Shown: piece after piece, positions 1 to 6,720 of the stretch
Position numbering within the stretch: position 1 is the first letter of the stretch
How the letters are laid out: each line of letters begins with the position of its first letter
Assembly: GCA_019912665.1 (NCBI GenBank)
Contig: JAIOIE010000006.1
Location: 310,001 to 374,000 of the forward strand
Length of the DNA: 64,000 nucleotides
Reading direction: 5' to 3'
Source of the DNA: Deltaproteobacteria bacterium
Lineage (GTDB): Bacteria; Desulfobacterota; GWC2-55-46
The notes under the pieces: model-generated
What the model saw: only the letters and a program-made list of their open reading frames with translations
The model's database searches: none
Told to the model about the DNA's origin: nothing
Made by a program: the position numbers and the translations under genes

Positions 1-2
1 AC

Positions 3-1547
3 CTGCAGCGGGATATCGATTACTCAGGCAAGGGGGTGGATGCCCCTGACGACATTTTCGGCCTCCCTCTCTTCCTCTCGCTAACCGCGCTCTCCGCGGT
101 CTGCATAACCCTCACACTGGCGGTATTCTTCTCCATCCCGAGAATGGGGGTCGGGATACTGGAAGCGAGTTCCGGGACGCCCCTCAACATATCGGGCTTC
201 TCGGAGAGGATGGAGATGGATTCTATTGCCGGGGTGCAGCTCGATACGACCATTGTCATGCGGGTTGAGATAGCCGGTGAAAGCCCGCATGAGCCGCTCT
301 ATTTCAAGGGCGCGTCGCTCGATTTCTTTGACGGCGCAGCCTGGAGCAGGCACGAAACCGTGAACCGTCTCATAAGGGGCAAAGATGGGGTCTTTACATT
401 CGGAAGCCCCGGGAGGAGGAATATAGAGCAGAAGGTCTGGCTCGATCCGCTCGACACAGAGGCGCTCTTCGCGGCTCCCAATGCCTACATGCTCGAGGGC
501 AGGTTCCAGAACATCTGGACCGACGACTCGGGGAATGTCCGCCTCCCCTCAATCCCATTCACCAGGCTCGAATACACCGTGTGGTCGGATATCTCGGGCG
601 GAAGGCCGGCCCCGCTCCCGGATGAGACATATCTTGACGCCTCCTACCTTGGATCGAGCCCTGAAGGGCCCTTAATAACGGAACTGGCCAGGGCTGCTTC
701 CGAGGGGAGGGCAAGCGCGCTCGGCAAGGCCCTTGCAATCGAAGAGTTCCTGCAAAAAAATTACGCCTATACGCTAACGCCGCGGAAGGGCAAAGGAACG
801 GGACCCCTCGAGGACTTCCTCCTCCACACGAAAGAGGGCTGGTGCGAGCACTTTGCCACAGCCATGGCCATGATGCTCAGGTCCGTCGGCGTGCCGGCCC
901 GGATAGCTACGGGCTACCTCGAAGGGGAATGGAACAAGTACGGCGGCTATTTCATCGTGCGGCAGCAGGACGCGCACAGCTGGGTGGAAGCCTATATGGA
1001 CGGGCAGGGCTGGATGAAGTTCGACCCCACGCCCCCCTCGGGGCGGATGGAGCGCCATGGAGCTCTTTTCATGTATCTCGACCTCTTGAGGCTTAATTGG
1101 AACAGGCACATCATACAATTTTCCTTTTCCGACCAGCGCGCCCTCGCCCTTGCCCTCGAGGAAAGGGCACACAGGATCAAAGGCCTGCTCGCAGGCTTTT
1201 TGCCAGATAAATGGCCCGGCATAAGAGGCGTTCTCGCGGCTCTTTTCGCTCTGGTCCTCACCGTCTCGGGAGTCCTTATCGCACGCAACCGGGCCGTAAA
1301 GGAAAAGGCCGGGCAAAAGGTCCCCCGCTATTACATGGAAATGCTTAAGGTCCTATCCTCAAGAGGGATGCCGAAAGCGCCAGGGGAGACACCGAGAGAG
1401 TTCGCAGACCGGCTGGGGAAGACTGATGTAACTGAAATAACCGAAACATATCTTAGGGAACGGTACGGCGGTAAAGGGCCCGGCAGAGAGGCTATGGGCC
1501 GCATGGAGGAGGCGCTTGCCCGGATTCGAAAGCTAAAAAGAATTTAG
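3..1547 (+). CDS. TgpA-type transglutaminase-like membrane protein (5' end missing)
   Basis: The reading frame is already open at the window edge, so the true start and most of the N-terminal membrane segments lie upstream. What remains begins with a hydrophobic segment (LFLSLTALSAVCITLTLAVF), then an extracytoplasmic part and a transglutaminase-like core. The catalytic Cys is in GWCEHFATAM (codon 843-845), followed by the His in QDAHSWVEAY and the Asp in WMKFDPTPP. A second hydrophobic segment near the C-terminus precedes a cytoplasmic tail of the DUF4129 kind. This order (membrane block, transglutaminase core, membrane helix, DUF4129-like tail) is that of TgpA/DUF3488 proteins. Their substrate is generally unknown, but they act at the cell envelope. 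The family call is solid; the role is not determined. Confidence 0.88.
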   Translation: MQRDIDYSGKGVDAPDDIFGLPLFLSLTALSAVCITLTLAVFFSIPRMGVGILEASSGTPLNISGFSERMEMDSIAGVQLDTTIVMRVEIAGESPHEPLYFKGASLDFFDGAAWSRHETVNRLIRGKDGVFTFGSPGRRNIEQKVWLDPLDTEALFAAPNAYMLEGRFQNIWTDDSGNVRLPSIPFTRLEYTVWSDISGGRPAPLPDETYLDASYLGSSPEGPLITELARAASEGRASALGKALAIEEFLQKNYAYTLTPRKGKGTGPLEDFLLHTKEGWCEHFATAMAMMLRSVGVPARIATGYLEGEWNKYGGYFIVRQQDAHSWVEAYMDGQGWMKFDPTPPSGRMERHGALFMYLDLLRLNWNRHIIQFSFSDQRALALALEERAHRIKGLLAGFLPDKWPGIRGVLAALFALVLTVSGVLIARNRAVKEKAGQKVPRYYMEMLKVLSSRGMPKAPGETPREFADRLGKTDVTEITETYLRERYGGKGPGREAMGRMEEALARIRKLKRI

Positions 1548-1572
1548 GTTGCTGAAAACTCAAAATTTCATT

Positions 1573-1695
1573 CAGGCTGCTCAAAAGCATAAGGTGCAAG
1601 GAGTCGAAAAATGAGGAGTGGGGCGTACTTTCCTTGCGCGCCGGAGTGTCTAATTTTGAAGACGACGCAGCAGATCGTGCTTTTTCAGCAGCCTG
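1573..1695 (+). repeat. MITE-like intergenic repeat, copy 1 of 3
   Basis: A 123-bp element bounded by imperfect terminal inverted repeats: CAGGCTGCTCAAAAGC on the left, GCTTTTTCAGCAGCCTG on the right. A GTTGCTGAAAACTC stretch to its left is also shared with copy 3. The core contains GTCGAAAAATGAGG and a hairpin arm GCGTAC, both seen in the other copies near 10.0 and 29.5 kb. It fills the gap between two convergent genes, and the TTA just past its right end is the stop codon of the response-regulator gene on the other strand. Confidence 0.85.
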
Positions 1696-2094
1696 TTAGG
1701 GCTTACTACCGGGCCTGTCCGACATGCTCGACATTATGGCGTCGATGAGCTTCTTTCTCTCTATGGGCTTGGCCACGTAGCCGTCAAAGCCCTTGTTCAA
1801 AAGCTCGCCCTCCTCGCCCCTCATGGCGGAAGCCGTAAGGGCCAGGACAGGTATGGAGCTGTTCCTGGAGTCGGATTTTATTATCCTGGTCGCGGTTATC
1901 CCGTCCATGCCGGGGAGGTGAAGGTCCATGAGTATAAGGTCGGGCCTCTCCTCCATCAACGACTTGAGGGCCTCGGTGCCGCTCGCGGCCTCCATTATCT
2001 CGTAGCCGTGAAGCGTGAGTATCTCCTTTACGAGGACCTTGTTCATGTGGTTGTCCTCGACAAGGAGTATCTTGATTTTCCGTTCCTCAGCCAC
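1696..2094 (-). CDS. CheY-like single-domain response regulator
   Basis: A 132-residue protein made of one receiver domain and no output domain. The acidic pocket is in LLVEDNHMNK, the phosphoacceptor is D57 in LILMDLHLPGMDG, the switch Thr is in LALTAS, and the conserved Lys is in YVAKPIE. It resembles the stand-alone receivers that accept phosphate from hybrid kinases. It starts at a GTG with GGAGG a few bases upstream and follows the hybrid kinase gene by about 24 nt on the same strand, so it is probably its partner. The stop codon falls at the edge of repeat copy 1, so the last residues may have been altered by that insertion. Confidence 0.9.
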   Translation of the reverse strand: MAEERKIKILLVEDNHMNKVLVKEILTLHGYEIMEAASGTEALKSLMEERPDLILMDLHLPGMDGITATRIIKSDSRNSSIPVLALTASAMRGEEGELLNKGFDGYVAKPIERKKLIDAIMSSMSDRPGSKP

Positions 2095-2118
2095 CCGGGC
2101 CTCCGATCATCAGCCTTC

Positions 2119-4152
2119 CTACTGCCGTAACCTGTCAAGCGCTTCAAGGAGTTTTTCCCTCTTCACGGCGTTCTCCATGTACTCGACCGCGCCGAGCGAA
2201 TAACCTAGCTCCTTGTTGTCGATGGAAGAGATTATCACTACCGGTATCCCAGCCGTGCCGGGGTCCTCCTTCAATTCGCGCAGCACCTCCCAGCCGTCCT
2301 TCCTCGGGATGGCGATCCCCATGATAATAGCGAAAGGCCGGTCCTCCTGCGCTTTCCTGAGGAGGTCCACCCCGTCGACTGCGGTAAAGACGTCGTAGCC
2401 GCTCGCCGAGAGGTATATGTCTATGAGGCGGTTTATGTCAGCGCTTTCACTCGCCACGAGGACGCGCCGAAGGGAATCGAGCCCGGAGGAAGGGGCCGCT
2501 CTTGCCGTGAGGACCGGCACGTCTATCTCGTCGGTCCCTTGCGGGAGCTTCACGGTGAAGGTGGAGCCGCTCCCGGGCACGCTCTCGACGGTAATGGTCC
2601 CGTTATGGAGTTCCACAAGCCTCCTCGTAAGCACGAGTCCCAGTCCGGTTCCGCCGTACTCCTTCGATGACGAAGAGTCAATCTGCTCGAACTCCTTGAA
2701 GAGCTTCCCCTTGTCCTCGCCCTTGATCCCTATTCCGGTGTCGCTTATTCTCAGGGTCATGTAACGCTCGATACGGAGCCCGATGGGCTCCTCGGTTATC
2801 TCCCAGTCCACCTTTATGCGGCCGTCCTGCACGTTAAACTTGATCGCGTTCGAGAGGAGGTTCATCATTATCTGCTTGAATTTCGCCTTGTCCGCGCGGA
2901 GCTTTGGCGAGGCCGGGACCGATTTGGACTCTATGGCGATGTTCTTCTCGTGCGCAAGGGGCCTTATTATGCCGAGGACCTCGCCCAGGACCTCCATGAG
3001 AGAGAAACTCTCCAGGGAGAGGTCCATCCTTCCCGCCTCGATCTTTGAAAGGTCGAGTATGTTGTTGATGAGCTGGAGGAGGTGGCTCCCGCTCGAGTGG
3101 ACGTACTCGACGTACTGCATCTGCCTCTCGTTAAGGTCCCCGAAAGCCTTCTCCTGGAGGAGCTCGGAGAACCCTATTATGGAATTGAGGGGCGTGCGGA
3201 GCTCGTGGCTTACGTTCGCGAGGAACTGGCTCTTCATCCTGTTCGCCTCCCTGAGCTCCATGTTCGCGAACTCGAGGGATATCTTGTTACTCGAAAGCTC
3301 CTGGTTAGCGAGCTTCAGCTCCTCGGTCCTCTCCTCGACCTTGTGCTCGAGTCTCGTATAGTAGTCCTGCAGGTTCCCGGCCATCCTGTTGAATTCTACG
3401 GCGAGGTTCCCTATCTCGTCCTCGGCGGCGACCGGCGCCCGCTCGGAGAGGCTCCCCTGGCCTATCTTCCGGGCGGATTCCTCTATCGCCAGGATGGGCT
3501 TTACGATGGAGCGCGTGAGTATCAGCCACAGCCCGCCCGCGAATACTATCGCAAGGAGCGTGAACGCCAGGGTCACGAGTATTATGACCTTGGCGAAAAA
3601 ACCGCTCTCCCTGTAGGCGGTAAAGGCAGTATCCTTCTCCTCCTTGATAAGCTCCTTGAGGGAGCTGAGGGAGGCCGTGAAGACCCTGTTACCCTCGCTC
3701 CTTATGAGGTTCAGGGCAGCGTCCCTGTTTCCTGCCCTGGATATTTCCTCGACCCTCTCGTGCACGGCCGTATACATCCTGAGGTTCTCGATGAGCTCGT
3801 CATAGGTCCTGTCCCGGCCGGAAGCGATGCCCATGGCCTTGTACTCGGCAAGGAGCCTGTCTATCCTCCTCATGCGGTCGTCTATCGAGCCTTCAAGATA
3901 GAGCTTCGACGAGCTGTCGGTGATGATCGTGTGCAGGAAGACCTCCTGCCTGGCTGAAAGGAACTCGTTCTCGACGGATGAGAGCGTCTCGCCCCTCTTG
4001 AACGAGTCTATGTAAAGGCTCTCCGTGACCTTGGCGAGCTGATCGGCGTTGTAGAGGCCGACGAGGCCGCCCACTCCCATCATGAAGAGGAGGAAAAGGA
4101 AGACGACAGCCAGCTTGTTTGATATGGAAAGGCTACTGAAGAGTTTCTTCAT
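2119..4152 (-). CDS. Hybrid sensor histidine kinase with degenerate C-terminal receiver
   Basis: A 677-residue membrane kinase. It has TM1 (about residues 14-32), a helical periplasmic domain of the four-helix-bundle type, TM2 (about 187-210), a HAMP linker, a coiled coil, a HisKA box with H316 in SHELRTPLNSI, and an ATPase domain with the GTGLGL motif. The C-terminal about 117 residues have a receiver fold, but the usual phosphoacceptor Asp is Gly (IIMGIAIPRKDGWEVL) and the acidic pair is replaced by ASES, so it is probably a pseudo-receiver. The start is the ATG overlapping the stop of the upstream sensor gene (ATGA). A longer in-frame extension into that gene was rejected. The intact receivers encoded on either side are likely phosphate acceptors. 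Confidence 0.9.
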   Translation of the reverse strand: MKKLFSSLSISNKLAVVFLFLLFMMGVGGLVGLYNADQLAKVTESLYIDSFKRGETLSSVENEFLSARQEVFLHTIITDSSSKLYLEGSIDDRMRRIDRLLAEYKAMGIASGRDRTYDELIENLRMYTAVHERVEEISRAGNRDAALNLIRSEGNRVFTASLSSLKELIKEEKDTAFTAYRESGFFAKVIILVTLAFTLLAIVFAGGLWLILTRSIVKPILAIEESARKIGQGSLSERAPVAAEDEIGNLAVEFNRMAGNLQDYYTRLEHKVEERTEELKLANQELSSNKISLEFANMELREANRMKSQFLANVSHELRTPLNSIIGFSELLQEKAFGDLNERQMQYVEYVHSSGSHLLQLINNILDLSKIEAGRMDLSLESFSLMEVLGEVLGIIRPLAHEKNIAIESKSVPASPKLRADKAKFKQIMMNLLSNAIKFNVQDGRIKVDWEITEEPIGLRIERYMTLRISDTGIGIKGEDKGKLFKEFEQIDSSSSKEYGGTGLGLVLTRRLVELHNGTITVESVPGSGSTFTVKLPQGTDEIDVPVLTARAAPSSGLDSLRRVLVASESADINRLIDIYLSASGYDVFTAVDGVDLLRKAQEDRPFAIIMGIAIPRKDGWEVLRELKEDPGTAGIPVVIISSIDNKELGYSLGAVEYMENAVKREKLLEALDRLRQ

Positions 4153-5831
4153 CGGTCCGTCCCGCCGGACTGGACCGTCTCTGACTCGGTCATGTCCTCG
4201 TAAATGAGCGCCAGGTTCGAGACCTCCCCGCCTGAGCCGTAAACGGGAAAGCTCCTTATCCGGAGTCTCCTCCCCGGCGCACTGAGCCCCAGCTCCCTTG
4301 CCGAGATAGGGCTGTAGTTTATTATGAACTCGGTCGAATAACCGTCGTATGATTTGTTTATGGCGGTGACCATGCCCTGGGACTGGAGCACCTGGTCCTC
4401 CAGCACTGAATACGCCGTGGCTTCGAAACCGGCGCTCACGCCCAGCATTAGTTTTGCCCTGCCGTTCATGATAACGCATTTCCCGTCGAGGCCGAAGACG
4501 GCGAGCCCGAGCGGCAGCTGCCCGATGAGGCGCTCAAGGAGCATCCTCGATGCGCGCTCGTTCTTGAAAAGGGCCGAATGACCGGAGATGACGGCAATTG
4601 CCGATGCCGTCGCCTCAAGAAAAGCAAGATGCTCGTCCGAGTAACCTGTCCTGTCGCCGTAGACCGCAATCAGGAGCCCTGCCGCCTCCTGGTCGTAGAC
4701 GAGGGGCGCCGCTGCCACAAGCTCCGCCCCGGGCCCGGAAAAAGCCCCGGAAAAGTCCGTAGAGGGCGAATTGCGGTCAAAGACTTTTGCCGAGCCGCCC
4801 ACCCAGCCCTTGAGTGATATGTCCTCAAGGCGGGCCGCCATGCCTTCGGGGATCCCGGAAACGGACTTAAGCCTCAATTCGCCCCCGCCTTCGAGCATGT
4901 AGACCGCCGCTCCTGCGGCCCCGGTCCTCAAGACGACCTCCCTTAAGGCCGCGTCGAAGACCTCCGACTCGGAAAGGGTCCTGCCCGCAAAGGAGATGAC
5001 CGAGCCGATTGCGGATATCTGTCCCGAGGACTCGACGAGCGCGGACCTCAATCTCAGGCATTCGGAGTCCTTGAACGCCTTCTCCTTGCCCAGGTATTCG
5101 AGTATCTGGTTGAGCTTTCCGCAGAGCCTTCCGGTTTCGCTCCTGTCGTCCGAGTCGAACCGCGCATCGGCCTCTCCGGCGAGAATGCGCCTGGCCGTCA
5201 GGACCGCCTTCCGCGTGGGGTGAAAGACCCTCCCGTAGAGTATAAGGGCCGCTACGAGCGCGAATGCCGCGAACCCGGCGAAGCTTTTGAGCGCCAGGGA
5301 CTTGAACTCCTGGAAGACAGCCTGCTTCCTGAGCGATATGTACGACAGGAGCCTTTCGGCCTTCTCCGCGGCGAGGACCGTATTCGTGTCAACGGAGTTA
5401 TGCAGGAGTATCATCTCCTCCCTTGACATGGCCTCATTGAGCCTCCGGAGCTCCGCCCTTATCGTCGAGATATCGTTCAGGACGGCGCGGACGGATTCGG
5501 CAAGCATCCCTTCCTCTTTGAGGACCCCGGCGTACGCCGGGTCCGCCACCACGGCTTCGAGGCTGTCGGCGGTATGGTCCATGCCTGCCCTCAGCATGTC
5601 AACGGAGCCGTACTCCAGCCCCCAGGCGACCACGATCATCTCCAGATGGTGCTGCAGCCTGAAGATGGAAGACCTCGCCGAACCCACCTCGGTCTGGAGG
5701 GTGTCGTATAGCTCCAGCTTCCGGGACTTCACGAGGAACGAATTGTACTCGAAAGCCGCGGCTGCGAAGATTATCGTTAGCGCGATTATGGACTTCTGGA
5801 AAATGGAGAGGCTTCTGAGAGGTGATTTCAT
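4149..5831 (-). CDS. Membrane sensor with HAMP, GAF and PAS domains, no kinase
   Basis: A 560-residue protein with TM1 near residues 12-30, an all-helical extracytoplasmic region, TM2 near 182-202, a HAMP-like linker, a GAF domain (about 270-420) and a PAS domain (about 430-550) ending in LALIYEDMTESE. No HisKA, HATPase, GGDEF, EAL or phosphatase domain follows. The next gene, a histidine kinase, overlaps its stop by 4 nt, so the two are translationally coupled. The likely role is signal input to that kinase, as separate subunit or accessory sensor; this is inferred from arrangement only. Confidence 0.8.
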   Translation of the reverse strand: MKSPLRSLSIFQKSIIALTIIFAAAAFEYNSFLVKSRKLELYDTLQTEVGSARSSIFRLQHHLEMIVVAWGLEYGSVDMLRAGMDHTADSLEAVVADPAYAGVLKEEGMLAESVRAVLNDISTIRAELRRLNEAMSREEMILLHNSVDTNTVLAAEKAERLLSYISLRKQAVFQEFKSLALKSFAGFAAFALVAALILYGRVFHPTRKAVLTARRILAGEADARFDSDDRSETGRLCGKLNQILEYLGKEKAFKDSECLRLRSALVESSGQISAIGSVISFAGRTLSESEVFDAALREVVLRTGAAGAAVYMLEGGGELRLKSVSGIPEGMAARLEDISLKGWVGGSAKVFDRNSPSTDFSGAFSGPGAELVAAAPLVYDQEAAGLLIAVYGDRTGYSDEHLAFLEATASAIAVISGHSALFKNERASRMLLERLIGQLPLGLAVFGLDGKCVIMNGRAKLMLGVSAGFEATAYSVLEDQVLQSQGMVTAINKSYDGYSTEFIINYSPISARELGLSAPGRRLRIRSFPVYGSGGEVSNLALIYEDMTESETVQSGGTDR

Positions 5832-5878
5832 CGACTCGCCTTGCGGAAGCAGCCCGGCAAAGCTACCGGCGGCAGACC

Positions 5879-6448
5879 TTACTTAAGCAGCCTTTGAACG
5901 TTCTTCTGGAAGTCCTTGAGCTTCAAAGGCTTGGAAAGGCAGTTGTCGGCCCCGCACTGGATTATCCGCTCCATATCCTCCTTGCCGTACGCCGTAACGG
6001 CGAGGATCTTTATCCTGCTGGTGTTTGCGTCCTGCTTTATGCGCCTGCAGACCTCGAAGCCGTCTATCTTGGGCATCCTTATATCGAGGACAAGGAGCTC
6101 GGGCTTGAAGTCCCCTACTTTTATCAGGGCCTCATAGCCGTCGCCGGCTGTCTCGATCGAAAAACCGTCACCCATGGCGACGAGCGCGCCTTTTATGAAC
6201 TCTACGACTTCCTTTTCGTCGTCTATGATGAGGATCTTTTTCCTTTCCGGGAACATCTCCTCTTTCACCTCGAGCTTGAATTTCTCGAGGAAATCCATGA
6301 AATCGCCCCGGTTTACGCGGAAATGGCCGCCGGGCGTCCTGAACGCGACGAGCTTCCCGGACGCAATCCATTTCTTTACCGCATTGATGGTTACATGGCA
6401 AAATGAGGCTATTTCGCCGGTAGTATACGGCTTCTTTGAATCGTTCAT
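5879..6448 (-). CDS. Response regulator with N-terminal excisionase/MerR-like DNA-binding domain
   Basis: A 189-residue protein. Residues 1-57 match the excisionase-type winged helix (YTTGEIASFCHVTINAVKKW, then TPGGHFRV). Residues 70-189 are a complete receiver with D76/D77, phosphoacceptor D122 in LLVLDIRMPK, and K173 in LSKP. The order is reversed from common OmpR/NarL regulators: the DNA-binding part comes first. It is the first gene of a four-gene minus-strand cassette (this regulator, sensor, hybrid kinase, CheY-like protein), so it is probably the transcriptional output of the pathway. Targets are unknown. Its ribosome site is weak (CAGG directly before ATG). Confidence 0.88.
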   Translation of the reverse strand: MNDSKKPYTTGEIASFCHVTINAVKKWIASGKLVAFRTPGGHFRVNRGDFMDFLEKFKLEVKEEMFPERKKILIIDDEKEVVEFIKGALVAMGDGFSIETAGDGYEALIKVGDFKPELLVLDIRMPKIDGFEVCRRIKQDANTSRIKILAVTAYGKEDMERIIQCGADNCLSKPLKLKDFQKNVQRLLK

Positions 6449-6517
6449 CCTGGCAGACTCGATCGCTTGTAGTGAGTTCGTCTAAAGAGGGTGGAATCCA
6501 ATGGTTACACTTTTTAT

Positions 6518-6547
6518 ATTATAAATAGTATCTTTAATGAAATCCAA
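6518..6547 (-). promoter_or_regulatory. Candidate sigma-70-type promoter of the signalling cassette
   Basis: On the minus strand TTGGAT and TATAAT are separated by 18 bp, in an AT-rich patch about 70 bp upstream of the HTH-receiver gene. The -10 is perfect; the -35 is poor. Otherwise the 272-nt gap between this cassette and polA shows no recognisable gene. Confidence 0.4.
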
Positions 6548-6720
6548 GGTCAAGAGCTTTTTATATGGGGCAACCTCTAAAAGGGGATTTTTCCCGCAAT
6601 CAAGCAAGGGCGGGAATAAAAAGCGGAGCGTATATATATGTGAGCATTTTTATTCACGTCCTCGCGCAGAGTCCGGGGAAAATAGCAATTTTAGATGTTG
6701 CCAAGGGAAATAAGGCGGAA

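Noticed and set aside
774-1316. 180-codon ORF on the minus strand inside the transglutaminase gene
   Set aside because: Antisense shadow of a conserved gene; composition rich in Pro/Arg/His and no recognisable domain. The same applies to the many other long antisense ORFs in this GC-rich window.
4153-4479. N-terminal 109-residue extension of the hybrid kinase
   Set aside because: It overlaps the sensor gene in another frame, has shadow-like Arg/Gly/His-rich composition, and the ATG overlapping the sensor stop starts a normal membrane segment.
6585-6620. Hairpin TTCCCGC/GCGGGAA downstream of polA as a terminator
   Set aside because: Stem is short with a long loop and is followed by A runs rather than T on the side needed for polA, so termination is not supported.
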